Source: Pyrococcus sp. NA2
GTDB taxonomy: Archaea; Methanobacteriota_B; Thermococci; Thermococcales; Thermococcaceae
Assembly: GCF_000211475.1 (NCBI RefSeq)
Contig: NC_015474.1
Coordinates: forward strand, 992,001 to 1,056,000
Length of the DNA: 64,000 bases
Direction of reading: 5' to 3'
Shown one piece after another: positions 1 to 10,054 of this stretch. The notes below the pieces were generated by a model. It did no database searches. It was not told where the DNA came from and was given only the letters and a program-made list of their open reading frames with translations. Each line of letters starts with the position of its first letter. Positions within the stretch are counted from its first letter, which is position 1. Made by a program: the position numbers and the translations under genes.

Positions 1-1
1 A

Positions 2-1816
2 AGGCATGTTCTATTAATTGGCGAGCCTGGAACGGGTAAGTCAATGCTTGGTCAAGCGATGGCCGAGTTGCTACCAACTGAAGACCTAGAAGATATCCTC
101 GTCTTTCCGAATCCCGAAGATGAGAACATGCCCAGGATAAGAACTGTTCCAGCGGGCCAGGGAAGGAAGATAGTTGAGGAGTACAGAAGGAAGGCTAAGG
201 AACAGGAGAGCGTTAGATTTTATCTCCTCTTCTTTGTGTTCTTCATAGTTGCAATGGCCGTCTTCCTGAGCCATGGAGATCCGAACACCTTGCTACTCGG
301 AGTCTTCGTGATACTAGTGGCCCTGATGGTTACCGCCAATATGAGGTTCAAGACACAGGCAATGGTTCCAAAGCTACTCGTGGACAACTCGGGAAGGAAG
401 AAGGCTCCCTTCGTTGATGCAACTGGGGCCCACGCTGGAGCCTTGCTCGGTGACGTTAGACATGACCCCTTCCAGAGCGGTGGATTGGGAACTCCGGCAC
501 ACTTAAGGGTTGAGCCTGGAATGATACACCGCGCGCACAAGGGAGTTCTCTTCATAGATGAGATAGCTACCCTAAGCCTGAAGATGCAACAGAGTCTTCT
601 CACCGCTATGCAGGAGAAGAAGTTCCCAATAACTGGACAGAGCGAACTCTCAAGTGGAGCGATGGTCAGAACTGAGCCAGTTCCATGTGACTTCATCTTA
701 GTAGCTGCTGGAAACCTTGACACCGTTGAGAAGATGCACCCAGCCCTCAGGTCTAGAATAAGGGGTTATGGTTACGAGGTCTACATGAGAACCACCATGC
801 CTGATACGCCAGAGAACAGAAGGAAGCTCGTTCAGTTCGTGGCCCAGGAAGTTAAGAAGGATGGAAGAATACCTCACTTCACGAGGGATGCCGTTGAGGA
901 AATAGTTAGGGAAGCTCAGAGGAGGGCTGGAAGAAAGGGGCACCTAACGCTGAGGCTCAGGGATCTTGGTGGCGTTGTTAGAGCGGCTGGAGACATAGCT
1001 GTGAGGAAGGGTAAGAAGTACGTAACGAGGGAGGATGTTCTGGAGGCATTGAAGCTTGCAAAGCCTCTCGAAAAGCAGCTTGCAGACTGGTACATTGAGA
1101 GGAAGAAGGAGTATCAGGTAATTAGGGTTGAAGGTGGAGAGATAGGAAGGGTCAATGGCCTAGCTTTAATTGGCGGTGAGAGCGGTATAGTCCTCCCGAT
1201 AGAGGCGATAGTTGCTCCGGCTGCAAGTAAGGAGGAGGGCAAGATTATAGTTACAGGAAAACTCGGAGAGATTGCGAGAGAGGCTGTCCAGAATGTCTCG
1301 GCGATTATAAAAAGATACAAGGGTGAGGATATAAGTAAGTATGATATACACGTCCAGTTCCTCCAAACTTACGAAGGTGTCGAGGGGGATTCGGCAAGCA
1401 TAAGCGTTGCTACAGCCGTTATCTCAGCTCTAGAGGAGATTCCAGTTAGACAGGACGTAGCAATGACGGGCTCTTTAAGCGTTCGTGGTGAGGTCTTACC
1501 AGTTGGAGGTGTAACGCCAAAGATAGAGGCCGCAATTGAGGCTGGAATAAAGAAGGTCATAATTCCAAAAGCAAATGAGAAGGACGTCTTCTTGAGCCCA
1601 GATAAGAGGGAGAAGATAGAGATAATACCAGTCGAGAGGATTGACGAGGTTCTTGAAATAGCCCTAGTTGAGAGCGAGAAGAAGATGGAGCTTATAGAGA
1701 AGATAAGGTCAAGTCTCCCTCTCTTCGGGGTGAAGGAGAATGTTGGTGGCGAAACCGTGCACGAGCATGGGGGGAGTGCTCGTCCAGCTCTACCAGTGGA
1801 AGAAAGTAAAGCTTGA
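2..1816 (+). CDS. lonB: Membrane-anchored ATP-dependent protease LonB (5' end outside window)
   Basis: Archaeal Lon degrades unfolded and membrane proteins as an ATP-driven hexamer at the inner face of the membrane. The reading frame is open from base 2, so the N-terminus lies upstream. The visible part starts with a P-loop (GEPGTGKS, codons 7-14), followed by two membrane helices (about visible residues 72-92 and 98-115) inserted in the AAA domain, the hallmark of archaeal LonB. Walker B is GVLFIDEIA. The C-terminal protease domain has the catalytic serine in EGDSAS (codon at 1391) and the lysine in [10 protein letters not shown] (codon at 1520); the 43-residue spacing matches the Ser-Lys dyad of Lon. 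No intein interrupts the visible P-loop, although Lon inteins are known in Pyrococcus. The stop overlaps the next gene by about 50 nt, suggesting cotranscription. Confidence 0.96.
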   Translation, partial: RHVLLIGEPGTGKSMLGQAMAELLPTEDLEDILVFPNPEDENMPRIRTVPAGQGRKIVEEYRRKAKEQESVRFYLLFFVFFIVAMAVFLSHGDPNTLLLGVFVILVALMVTANMRFKTQAMVPKLLVDNSGRKKAPFVDATGAHAGALLGDVRHDPFQSGGLGTPAHLRVEPGMIHRAHKGVLFIDEIATLSLKMQQSLLTAMQEKKFPITGQSELSSGAMVRTEPVPCDFILVAAGNLDTVEKMHPALRSRIRGYGYEVYMRTTMPDTPENRRKLVQFVAQEVKKDGRIPHFTRDAVEEIVREAQRRAGRKGHLTLRLRDLGGVVRAAGDIAVRKGKKYVTREDVLEALKLAKPLEKQLADWYIERKKEYQVIRVEGGEIGRVNGLALIGGESGIVLPIEAIVAPAASKEEGKIIVTGKLGEIAREAVQNVSAIIKRYKGEDISKYDIHVQFLQTYEGVEGDSASISVATAVISALEEIPVRQDVAMTGSLSVRGEVLPVGGVTPKIEAAIEAGIKKVIIPKANEKDVFLSPDKREKIEIIPVERIDEVLEIALVESEKKMELIEKIRSSLPLFGVKENVGGETVHEHGGSARPALPVEESKA

Positions 1817-2027
1817 CATAAATGAGCTTGCCAAGAAAATGAAGGAGTCCGGATATAAGGTTAAGACGATTATCCCTGGAATAATGCTGATAGCGGAAGT
1901 TGAAGGTTATGAGGTTAGTGTCTATCCAAGCACAAAGATAATAATAAAGGAGTTAAGGGACGAAAAGAAGGCGGAGGAGATAGCAAGGAGGATCTATGAA
2001 CTGGCAGGGATGGAGGTTGAAGGTTGA
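1767..2027 (+). CDS. Small conserved-looking protein, unknown function
   Basis: About 86 residues between lonB and a glycosyltransferase. The protein is a charged alpha/beta sequence with an amphipathic start ([19 protein letters not shown]) and two central strands, and no membrane segment or cysteine motif. The frame stays open upstream to an ATG at 1740, but that would extend the overlap with lonB to 77 nt. ATG 1767 or GTG 1776 is more economical; neither has a convincing ribosome binding site, so the start is uncertain. The end overlaps the next ORF by 32 nt. It looks cotranslated with both neighbours. I do not recognise the family. Confidence 0.65.
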   Translation: MGGVLVQLYQWKKVKLDINELAKKMKESGYKVKTIIPGIMLIAEVEGYEVSVYPSTKIIIKELRDEKKAEEIARRIYELAGMEVEG

Positions 2028-3057
2028 CCTTTTTCTTCTCTTATTGGTTTTTGCTTGGGACTCCTACTTCTTCTTTAGGTACATCCTTGGCCTTTTAAAG
2101 GGGTACAAAACTAGGGAATGGCAACCAACCGTTAGCGTAATAATTCCCGCCTACAACGAAGAGGAGAACATTGAGAGCTCGGTTAGATCCGTCTTATCCC
2201 AGGATTATCCAGTCAAGGAAGTTATAGTTGTCGATGATGGTAGTTCAGATGGCACATACGAGAGGGCTAGGAGAATAAATGATCCCAGGCTTAGGGTTAT
2301 CAGGATAGAACATTCGGGGAAGACAAAGGCCCTGAACGAGGGTATAAAGGCTTCATCTGGGGAAATCATTGTGACCACGGACGCGGATTCAGTCATGGAG
2401 AAGAATGCAGTCAGGAGATTAATCGAGAGATTCTACTCAGATGATGTAGTGGCCGTTGGAGGTCAAGTTAGGGTAATGATAGAATCACCCTTGACCCTAG
2501 TTCAAGACGTAGAACACCTTAGGATAGCCATGTACAGGAGGGGAAAGGATCTTGATGATCTAAGCCTAGCTCCAGGTCCAATTTCTGCCTTTCGAAGGGA
2601 TGCTCTCGAAAGGATAGGAGGGATCCAGGAAAGTCCAGTTGAAGATTATGCAACCACTAAGGCAATCAAGAGGGTTGGAAGGGTTGTCTATGCTCCTAAG
2701 GCCAAAGTCTATACTAGGATGCCAATGACCTTAACCGATCTATGGAGGCAGAGAAAGAGATGGTTCCTTGGAGACTTGAGGCATCTAAACCTTAGAGAGG
2801 CCATCATCTTAGCCCTGAGTGATTTCATTGCATTGCTAGATGTTGCACTTCCTGTGGCTTTTCTCCTCACTGGGAAATTTTCCCTACTCTTCTTATTCCT
2901 AGGCTTTGAGTACCTTACGATGCTTGTTCCCTTCCTGGTTGAGGGAGGGAGATTGATAGAGTTGCTCCTCTTCCCCTTCATTTTATGGTTCCTAGCTCTA
3001 TTCTACCTCTCGGTGCATCTCTACGGTTACGTGAAACTTTTAAAGCAGAAAATTTAA
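1996..3057 (+). CDS. Membrane glycosyltransferase family 2, processive type
   Basis: 353 residues. The N-terminal membrane helix (residues about 10-30) is followed by a GT-A domain: PAYNEEENI (nucleotide-sugar loop), VVDDGSSDGT, the metal-binding TTDADS, the acceptor-site VEDYATT and RQRKRW, which matches the Q/RxxRW motif of processive beta-glycosyltransferases such as cellulose, hyaluronan and poly-GlcNAc synthases. Two or three C-terminal membrane helices follow. The ATG at 1996 has AAGGAGG at 1985-1991 and is preferred over TTG 2017. The sugar and product cannot be read from sequence. It is the last gene of the lonB strand group before a separate promoter-like AT-rich stretch at 3046-3060. 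Confidence 0.85.
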   Translation: MNWQGWRLKVDLFLLLLVFAWDSYFFFRYILGLLKGYKTREWQPTVSVIIPAYNEEENIESSVRSVLSQDYPVKEVIVVDDGSSDGTYERARRINDPRLRVIRIEHSGKTKALNEGIKASSGEIIVTTDADSVMEKNAVRRLIERFYSDDVVAVGGQVRVMIESPLTLVQDVEHLRIAMYRRGKDLDDLSLAPGPISAFRRDALERIGGIQESPVEDYATTKAIKRVGRVVYAPKAKVYTRMPMTLTDLWRQRKRWFLGDLRHLNLREAIILALSDFIALLDVALPVAFLLTGKFSLLFLFLGFEYLTMLVPFLVEGGRLIELLLFPFILWFLALFYLSVHLYGYVKLLKQKI

Positions 3058-3086
3058 AGTAACCAACTTGGTAGAGGTGGTAACGC

Positions 3087-5048
3087 ATGCGATTTTCAGT
3101 TCTAAAACTAAACGTTGAAGGTAAGGAGGTAATTGTTGAGGACGTTGACATAAAAGATGCTTATGGAATAATCGATTACGGGATACACGTGCACACAAAG
3201 TTGAAAACCTATGAAGTCGATCCTTACGATCCAAGAAACGTCCTGATCTTTGGAAAAGGCCCATTTTCGGGATCTTCCTTGCCCGGATCTCATAGATTGG
3301 TCTTCTTCTACAGATCACCCCTCTATGGAACGCTTTTCCCCTCAACAATGGGCGGTGCTGGTTACCAATTTCAGTATGTGGGAGTTGATTTCGTCGAAAT
3401 TCATGGAAAGGCTGAGAATCCCATGGTAATTATCATGAAGAACGATGGGAAAAACCTCAGTGTCGATTTCTATGAGATTAGTATCGATAAGCTAATTGAT
3501 ATATGGAAAGGCTACAAGGGGGAAGAGGGAGTTTACGCTCTAACGCAGTTTCTTCTTGATAGCCTCTCAAAGACATTTGAGGGAATGGAGTTCAGGATTG
3601 CAGTAGTTGGGCCTGCATCTCTAAATACAAACTATGGTGCAGTTTTCTCTCAAGCTCTAAGGAATGGAAAAAGGGTAGTTGGAAGCGAGGATTGGGCGGC
3701 CAGAGGAGGTACTGGAAGCGTTCTACTTAGAGCTCACAATGTCGTTGGGGTGGTATTTGGAGGTAAGAGGAGAAAGAGGGAATTCCCAGAGGAGGACATA
3801 GGAGACCCGAAGATAGCAAGAAAGATAGTCGAGGGGGTTCATAAGAAGCCCTATAACGATGTTGTGACACAGGCAACTACAAAGTACAGATTCAATCCAA
3901 AGCTCAACACTGGGGGGACGTTTGGAGGTAACTACCCGGCTGAGGGAGAATTGGTTCCAATTCTAAACTGGCAGATGCCCTACATACCAAAGGAGGACAG
4001 GATAAGGATTCATGAACTCATAATGGAACATTACTGGAAGGTATTCAATGAAGAATCGATAAAGCCAAAGAACTGGACCACATGTGGAGAGCCCTGTCCT
4101 GCAGTTTGTAAGAAGCATAGAAAAGGCCATCACGTTGAGTACGAACCTTACGAAGCCAATGGACCTTTAATAGGCAGTATCCATCTATACGCGAGTGACT
4201 TGAGCGTTCATGCAGTTGATTCAATGGGGTTCGATGCGATAGAGTTTGGTGGTACTGCTGCCTGGGTTCTGGAGTTAGTTTACAGAGGACTCCTTAAGCC
4301 TGAGGAAGTTGGAATCTCGGATAAGCCCAAGTTCGATAGGGAGGATTTAATGAGGGATCCTAAGGGCACAAGTGAGCATAATGCCAAACTCGTTTCCGAG
4401 TTAGCTAGATCATTGGCATTCGCCAAGACAGAAGTCGCGAGGATTATAGGCCTAGGCAAGAGGAAGGCAAGCAGGATCCTGGATGAGAAATTCAGAGATA
4501 GGCTAAAGTATGGGGAGAGCTTCAAGGATTACGCGGTTTACACGCCCTTGGGGGAGGATGGAGAGATAAACCCGACGATGTATTGGGCGATAGGAAATTA
4601 CATCCCCCTCCCAATCCAGGGAAGGTACTGGACTTTCTATGCCTTTGGAACATTCCTTGAGCCAGAGGAGTTGGCGAGCAAAATAGTCTCCTCTGCCCTC
4701 TGGGAGTTCTGGTACGATAATATAGGTTGGTGTAGGTTCCACAGAAAATGGGTAAAGGACGTCCTTAGGGTTCTCTTCATGGAAGCCTATGGGCTGAGCG
4801 TTGATATGGAGGAGCATGCAAAGAAGCAGATAAGAAAGCTAATAGACTATGCTAAGAAAGCCGGTTATACTCCCGTGTTTTGGGACAGCATGAGGGTCAT
4901 AGATTTGATTGCTGCTGGAAGCGAGGAGTTCGGGAATGAAAACTGGGCGAGGAAATTTAAGCAGGACAAGATTAGAACAGCTAAGGAGTACTTAAAAAGG
5001 GTTTTAGAGGCATACAGTAGATTGATGGGAGTCGACTGGAATATCTAG
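3087..5048 (+). CDS. gor: Glyceraldehyde-3-phosphate:ferredoxin oxidoreductase (tungsten GAPOR)
   Basis: GAPOR oxidises glyceraldehyde-3-phosphate directly to 3-phosphoglycerate with ferredoxin in the modified Embden-Meyerhof pathway of Thermococcales. The protein has the length expected of GAPOR (653 residues; AOR and FOR are near 605-620). It contains the AOR-family N-terminal pterin fold, a cysteine cluster CGEPCPAVC for the [4Fe-4S] centre, and a late fourth cysteine in NIGWCRFH. The start ATG follows GAGGTGGTAACGC. An AT-rich TATA-like stretch (around 3046-3058) sits just upstream, so it probably has its own promoter. The HAD gene follows after 14 nt, a pairing I recall from other Pyrococcus genomes. 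The family assignment is firm; GAPOR rather than another WOR paralogue rests on length and context. Confidence 0.87.
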   Translation: MRFSVLKLNVEGKEVIVEDVDIKDAYGIIDYGIHVHTKLKTYEVDPYDPRNVLIFGKGPFSGSSLPGSHRLVFFYRSPLYGTLFPSTMGGAGYQFQYVGVDFVEIHGKAENPMVIIMKNDGKNLSVDFYEISIDKLIDIWKGYKGEEGVYALTQFLLDSLSKTFEGMEFRIAVVGPASLNTNYGAVFSQALRNGKRVVGSEDWAARGGTGSVLLRAHNVVGVVFGGKRRKREFPEEDIGDPKIARKIVEGVHKKPYNDVVTQATTKYRFNPKLNTGGTFGGNYPAEGELVPILNWQMPYIPKEDRIRIHELIMEHYWKVFNEESIKPKNWTTCGEPCPAVCKKHRKGHHVEYEPYEANGPLIGSIHLYASDLSVHAVDSMGFDAIEFGGTAAWVLELVYRGLLKPEEVGISDKPKFDREDLMRDPKGTSEHNAKLVSELARSLAFAKTEVARIIGLGKRKASRILDEKFRDRLKYGESFKDYAVYTPLGEDGEINPTMYWAIGNYIPLPIQGRYWTFYAFGTFLEPEELASKIVSSALWEFWYDNIGWCRFHRKWVKDVLRVLFMEAYGLSVDMEEHAKKQIRKLIDYAKKAGYTPVFWDSMRVIDLIAAGSEEFGNENWARKFKQDKIRTAKEYLKRVLEAYSRLMGVDWNI

Positions 5049-5062
5049 AGGAGGTGGGTGCA

Positions 5063-5761
5063 ATGATTAGGGCGGTCTTCTTTGACTTCGTTGGAACTTT
5101 GCTTAGCGTTGAAGGGGAAGCCGAGACTCATTTGAAGATAATGGAGGAGATACTGAAGGGATCGTCAAACGTTAGTCCAGACGAGTTGCTTATGGAGTAC
5201 GAGAAGTTAACGAGGGAAGCATTCTCAAAGTACGCTGGGAAGCCATATAAACCGATAAGGGAAATTGAGGAAGAGATAATGAGGGAGCTTTCGAGTAGGT
5301 ATAACTTCCCCTACCCTGAGAACTTCTGGGATATCCACTTGAAGATGCATCAAAGGTACGGTAAGCTTTACCCTGAGGTCATGGAGGTTCTCAGGAGTTT
5401 GAGGGGTAAATACCATGTTGGCCTAATAACAGATTCAGACACAGATTATCTGATGGCCCACCTTGAGGCTCTAGGGCTAAAGGATGCCTTCGATTCAATA
5501 ACGACGAGCGAGGAAGCGGGATTCTTTAAGCCTCACCCAAGGATATTTGAGCTAGCCTTAAATAAGGCAAAGGTCAAGGGGGAGGAGGCAGTTTACGTTG
5601 GAGATAACCCAGTTAAGGACTGTGGTGGTTCTAAAGCGTTGGGAATGACGTCGATATTGCTCGACAGAAATGGTGAGAAGAGGGAGCTTTGGGATAAATG
5701 TGACTTCGTTGTCAGCGATCTTAGAGAGGTAATCAAGATAGTAGAGGAGCTGAGTCACTGA
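5063..5761 (+). CDS. HAD-superfamily hydrolase, haloacid dehalogenase-like
   Basis: About 232 residues. Motif I is FFDFVGTL: the nucleophile Asp is present, but the second Asp of the phosphatase signature DxDGT is Val. That is also the case in true L-2-haloacid dehalogenases, which have DxYGT. Motif II is ITDSDT, the motif III lysine lies in FKPHPRIF, and motif IV is YVGDNPVKDC. It closely resembles the P. horikoshii protein PH0459 as I remember it. ATG 5063 follows AGAGGAGGTG and is preferred to GTG 5054. The physiological substrate is unknown; co-transcription with the GAPOR-type gene hints at metabolite repair or sugar-phosphate clean-up. That role is inference only. The IS relic begins directly after the stop codon. 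Confidence 0.85.
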   Translation: MIRAVFFDFVGTLLSVEGEAETHLKIMEEILKGSSNVSPDELLMEYEKLTREAFSKYAGKPYKPIREIEEEIMRELSSRYNFPYPENFWDIHLKMHQRYGKLYPEVMEVLRSLRGKYHVGLITDSDTDYLMAHLEALGLKDAFDSITTSEEAGFFKPHPRIFELALNKAKVKGEEAVYVGDNPVKDCGGSKALGMTSILLDRNGEKRELWDKCDFVVSDLREVIKIVEELSH

Positions 5762-5809
5762 CCTCCTTCCCGCCGTGAAGGGCGAGGGTTCCAATGGGTT
5801 AGTCGCTCT

Positions 5810-5866
5810 GGTTGTCCGCTACGAGTCATGCAAAAGTTCCATCCATGCCACTCGTAGCGGACAACC
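5810..5866. repeat. 17-bp perfect inverted repeat (stem-loop) within IS relic
   Basis: Bases 5810-5826 (GGTTGTCCGCTACGAGT) are exactly complementary to 5850-5866, with a 23-nt loop that holds two further CATG tetramers which could extend the stem. It is longer and more perfect than the short imperfect hairpins at IS200/IS605 ends. On the minus strand it lies about 20 bases before the right-end sequence, where the scaffold of a TnpB guide RNA would be found in a complete element. It could be the end structure, a guide-RNA remnant or a small palindromic insertion. Confidence 0.85.
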
Positions 5867-6079
5867 TTCCAGTCCCCTCTCTTCATTGGCTGGCCTTCGG
5901 GGGAACGGTTACTCCCCACACCCTCCATTCGGGCTTAGAACACCACATGCCGAGGACTGTCACTAAGATCCACAAAACCATTAAAAATTACGGAAAAACA
6001 AAAGAACTCAAACGTTCCATTTGTTGCTATCTACGAAACAGCCCCTTTAGTGGGCTCCTTTAGCTCGATCTTGAGCCAG

Positions 6080-6349
6080 TTACCCTCTTCGTTTCAACTC
6101 ACGCTCCCATTGGGTCTCAATGTAGTGTTTGACAATCTCATCCGTTATGTAGCCGGCTGAGGCGACGAAATAAGAGCGGGACCATAATCTTCCGTTGGTT
6201 GTTTTGTTCCTCAGTTCTGGAAACTCTTGGAGGAGTTTTCTTGCTATCTTGCCCTTCAAGTGGTTCACTATTTGGACGTGAACGTGGTCTGGCATTACTT
6301 TGAGGGCAATGACCTCACACCCGATTTCTTCAGAATATTCCTTGAGCAT
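6080..6349 (-). pseudogene. tnpA: IS200/IS605 TnpA (Y1 HUH transposase), N-terminally truncated
   Basis: TnpA is the single-strand DNA transposase of IS200/IS605 elements. The remaining ~90 residues contain the HUH metal motif (MPDHVH), the LWSRSYFVAS strand and the helix with the presumed catalytic tyrosine (VKHYIETQ), ending in a normal-looking C-terminus. The expected first ~45 residues (the RNA/DNA-binding HYH...KYRR region) are missing. Reading upstream gives VAERLKE in frame, then two stops (TAATAA). A fragment reading RNVYHHN in another frame just upstream could be the original N-terminus, implying an internal deletion. The catalytic residues survive but the protein is unlikely to fold. 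Confidence 0.82.
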
Positions 6350-6513
6350 TTCTTTAAGCCTCTCGGCGACTTATTATGATGGTATACATTCCTGCTTATT
6401 GAGGGCTGTTTTAGGATTACTGCACCCCGCTCCAAAAGATGAAGCTTTCAAAAAAGAAAAAGTCAGTAACGGCAGGGCTCATCACAGTTCAGGGGTAGCA
6501 AATTTCATCATCC

Positions 6514-7074
6514 TCAGCTCAATCTCTTCTTCGCTTCATGCACTCTTTGAAGGAAGGTCATCCATGAGAGTAATGCAACTAGGTACACACCGATTTGGAC
6601 GATCTTAAGAAGGGCGGTTATAAATATTATTATTAACCTCTCCCCCCTCTCAGCTATCCCTATTGCCAACGTTCCAGAACCAGCTAGCTCAGCTCTACAT
6701 CTCGCGTAACTCACCATATATGAACCCATTAGAGCGAGAAAAGCAATCCTCCAGTCGACCAATCCTCCTAAGGCAATACCCAGGAATATCACACCATCAC
6801 TCAGCCTGTCTAGTGTAGAATCAAGAAACCCACCAAATTTAGAAACCCTGTTTGTTGCTCTTGCAACCGCACCATCAAGGGCATCTAGAAACGCCCCAAT
6901 TCCGAGGATTAGAGCTGCAATAATCTGATTGCCAAGGTAAAATTCATATGAGGCAAATAACGTTATTAGGAAACCGAGAAGGGTGAGCTGATTTGGCGTG
7001 ATTCCGGCCTTAGCTATTCCCCTCCCGATCCTTTCGAGGGGTTCCTTCACTTTCGGTCTTATCCTGCTCAACAT
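6514..7074 (-). CDS. CDP-alcohol phosphatidyltransferase (archaetidylinositol-phosphate synthase-like)
   Basis: 186-residue polytopic membrane enzyme that transfers an archaetidyl group from CDP-archaeol to an alcohol phosphate. The family signature D-G-x2-A-R-x8-G-x3-D-x3-D is complete: DGAVAR, then GGFLD and STLD, in the first third, followed by four or so membrane helices. Family knowledge favours archaetidylinositol phosphate synthase in Thermococcales; glycerol- or serine-phosphate as acceptor cannot be excluded. It overlaps the 3' end of trm56 by 65 nt in another frame, so the two are probably cotranslated. The ATG has AGGAGA directly before it; a TTG three bases further in would give better spacing. 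Confidence 0.85.
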   Translation of the reverse strand: MLSRIRPKVKEPLERIGRGIAKAGITPNQLTLLGFLITLFASYEFYLGNQIIAALILGIGAFLDALDGAVARATNRVSKFGGFLDSTLDRLSDGVIFLGIALGGLVDWRIAFLALMGSYMVSYARCRAELAGSGTLAIGIAERGERLIIIFITALLKIVQIGVYLVALLSWMTFLQRVHEAKKRLS

Positions 7075-7603
7075 TCTCCTGAACCTCCACGACCTTCTTC
7101 CCCCTAGCCTGTGGGATTATCTTCAGTTTGGCTCCTTTAAACTCTTTTCTAAGTCCTTCTCCCTCTAGTAATCTGTCCAAGAATACAGCTAGAGCAGCAA
7201 CTTCACTGTGAGGCTGGTTCCCTATGGCCACATTGTAGTCGGCAAGATCGTAAACTTCCCTAGGAACTTTCTCGGCACCTACTATGATCAGAAAGTCCTT
7301 TCCCTCCTTTAGTTTTCTCCTGAGTTCTTCCATAACGTCATCCACGTGAAGGCCATACATCGTCAAGTGCACCTTAATTCCATTGAATTCTTTAATGACC
7401 TTTCTCCAATTCCTCTCGAATTCTATAAAGAATGGCCCGCCCCATCTCCTGACTACATCTTCAACGCTTTCAATGACCTTCTCATCTTCCTCCCCGGAAA
7501 TTATTATGCCATCTGCACCAAAGGCCCTAGCGGTTAATGCGACGTGCGTCGTAACTCTCTTATCCCTCTCTGGTCTGTGGCCCAACCTGAGAACCACTAT
7601 CAT
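7010..7603 (-). CDS. trm56: tRNA (cytidine-56-2'-O)-methyltransferase
   Basis: SAM-dependent SPOUT methyltransferase that modifies C56 in the T-loop of archaeal tRNAs. About 197 residues. It has the N-terminal [16 protein letters not shown] segment, FGADGIII, and the knot region with [17 protein letters not shown] and [19 protein letters not shown], all characteristic of aTrm56. The C-terminus is a charged tail (about the last 25 residues). ATG 7603 lies five bases after GGTGATC, so I prefer it to GTG 7612, which would overlap the preceding gene's stop. It is the middle gene of a tightly packed minus-strand operon. Confidence 0.92.
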   Translation of the reverse strand: MIVVLRLGHRPERDKRVTTHVALTARAFGADGIIISGEEDEKVIESVEDVVRRWGGPFFIEFERNWRKVIKEFNGIKVHLTMYGLHVDDVMEELRRKLKEGKDFLIIVGAEKVPREVYDLADYNVAIGNQPHSEVAALAVFLDRLLEGEGLRKEFKGAKLKIIPQARGKKVVEVQENVEQDKTESEGTPRKDREGNS

Positions 7604-7608
7604 CTTGA

Positions 7609-9201
7609 TCACCTGTATAGGTTAATTAACTTCTCCCAGTACACCCTGAAGTCATCCTCCCACTGCATGTCTTTGTAGAACTCATAAAACGCATCTATAG
7701 TTCTCTTTAAATTGTCTACGTTTACCCTCGTTAATATCCATTTTACCTCAGAGGGGTCTCCCGATGAAAAGAGGAACATTGCGAATATCTTTTCATTCTC
7801 ATCGGTTATCCTTGTGAGTAGCATATTTAGTCGGGAGAACGTGGCCGCATCCAATCTATGGGACAGGGATAGGAATAGGGCCTGTTTCGTAATCTTGATG
7901 TACTCCTTGGTTAAATCTTTATGCTTGTGACCAACTGAACTCGGCTCTAATGCGACGAGTTCATTGTTAAACGTTGAGATCTCCTGATATATTCTTGGGT
8001 ACCATCTGCTCGCAATGAAATCCTCCCTGGTTCCGAAGAACATGTGGTTGAAATCTATAACGTACCATCTATCGGAGAGGTAAGCCTCAACGAATGGATA
8101 GTATGTGCAATCAGGCTCCTTATAGACGCTTACAATCCTAGCAGGGATGTTTAGGGATCTCAAATATGCCACCATTAGGATTTCTGCTTCCTCTGGGCTA
8201 ATGGATGATAGTTTTTTAATCTCCCTGGGGTTCAACGTCTTTATCCTTCTCTTCTCTATAACGTAGTTCGTAACTATGTAATTGTAGACGGCTCTAGCGG
8301 CCTCAACGTCTGAATTAGTTGAGTTGATTATAGCATTAATATCTTTTCTAAAGACACTTCTATTACCAATCTCCGAGAAGGAACCGTACATCCACTCCCA
8401 GTAACCATCAACGACCTTATCATAAAATATCCACTCGCTAAAATTGCCATACACGTCTTTTAATTCCTTCTCCGAGAGTTCCCACGGTCTCCACACGATA
8501 AGGATACTTTTACCGCCAACGAGTTTACCTGATGTCTGAAGAGAAACATAATCAACCAATACGTATATTCTGACCTTCCTATAGGTTGGTTTTGCCCTAA
8601 GCTTGAATCTGATTACTCCCTTTGACTTGGCCCCTACCTCATCTGGAACGTGCTTTTCTAAGACATCAAAGTTCTCAGCAGTTATCTCAGCGTTTGTTAT
8701 CTTAATTGGGATCGTTAGATTGTTGAAGATTACAGCAGATACGTTCAAAACTTCCCCTCCTTGAACTTCGCTTGGAGCTTCGAGCTTTAGTGTCACTCCT
8801 TCCCTTGCCTCTCCACTCGATACCCTTATCCTCGTCTCATACCTTATTCCCTTCCACACCCTATTCAGCTCGTCCACTATGTCCAAGTATATCTTAAGCT
8901 GATAGGTCCCAGGAACACTTGGACCCTTAACAGTCCATATGAGCTTTGCAGAATCACCAACCTTTAAAGGCGATCCAAGCTTTGGACTTTGAAGTATGAG
9001 AAACTCGTCTCCCTCAATCATTAACTTCGCATCCACTATTCCAACCTTTCCGGTGTTGTTGATGAGAACAATTATGTGGAACGTTCCATTTGGAGGAATC
9101 GTTGTTCTATCTATCTCAAACCTAACACTCGCCGGAGATTTTATCAGACATCCTAACATGAGTGTTGCAAGCATTACCACTAATATCTTTAAATGTTTCA
9201 T
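7609..9201 (-). CDS. Secreted lipoprotein with transglutaminase-like domain, catalytic residues missing
   Basis: 530 residues. The start [18 protein letters not shown] is a signal peptide with a lipobox-like LMLGC. Two CARDB/Ig-like segments follow (about residues 25-125 and 130-230; [15 protein letters not shown] and [11 protein letters not shown] are typical). The region from about 290 to 410 follows the transglutaminase-like fold ([50 protein letters not shown]). However, the cysteine position reads [11 protein letters not shown] and the histidine position reads [10 protein letters not shown]; only the Asp is kept. It is probably a binding or structural domain, not an enzyme. Several N-x-S/T sequons suggest extracellular glycosylation. 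GGTGAAG precedes the ATG. Confidence 0.75.
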   Translation of the reverse strand: MKHLKILVVMLATLMLGCLIKSPASVRFEIDRTTIPPNGTFHIIVLINNTGKVGIVDAKLMIEGDEFLILQSPKLGSPLKVGDSAKLIWTVKGPSVPGTYQLKIYLDIVDELNRVWKGIRYETRIRVSSGEAREGVTLKLEAPSEVQGGEVLNVSAVIFNNLTIPIKITNAEITAENFDVLEKHVPDEVGAKSKGVIRFKLRAKPTYRKVRIYVLVDYVSLQTSGKLVGGKSILIVWRPWELSEKELKDVYGNFSEWIFYDKVVDGYWEWMYGSFSEIGNRSVFRKDINAIINSTNSDVEAARAVYNYIVTNYVIEKRRIKTLNPREIKKLSSISPEEAEILMVAYLRSLNIPARIVSVYKEPDCTYYPFVEAYLSDRWYVIDFNHMFFGTREDFIASRWYPRIYQEISTFNNELVALEPSSVGHKHKDLTKEYIKITKQALFLSLSHRLDAATFSRLNMLLTRITDENEKIFAMFLFSSGDPSEVKWILTRVNVDNLKRTIDAFYEFYKDMQWEDDFRVYWEKLINLYR

Positions 9202-9255
9202 AACTTCACCATAGGATTTTATGTTGAAACGTTAATAAACTTTATTCAATTATGA

Positions 9256-10053
<798 letters not shown>

Positions 10054-10054
10054 A

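Larger units (their letters stand above)
5762..6360 (-). mobile_element. Decayed IS200/IS605-family element, tnpB lacking
   Basis: The element lies between the HAD gene and the phosphatidyltransferase gene. On the minus strand it runs from a truncated tnpA (6349 to 6080) to a right-end-like sequence at 5765-5790, where CGCC and GGCG arms form the small hairpin typical of IS605-family ends in archaea. The ~300 bp between them hold no tnpB frame, only a long hairpin at 5810-5866 and several short chance ORFs. The left end is not recognisable, and TAATAA stops stand just upstream of the tnpA remnant. Insertion was immediately after the HAD stop codon (5759-5761). Boundaries are approximate. Confidence 0.72.

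Noticed and set aside
5775-6063. Two overlapping plus-strand ORFs (63 and 83 codons) in the IS relic
   Set aside because: They read through the inverted repeat and the antisense of the IS end, start without ribosome binding sites, and resemble no protein.
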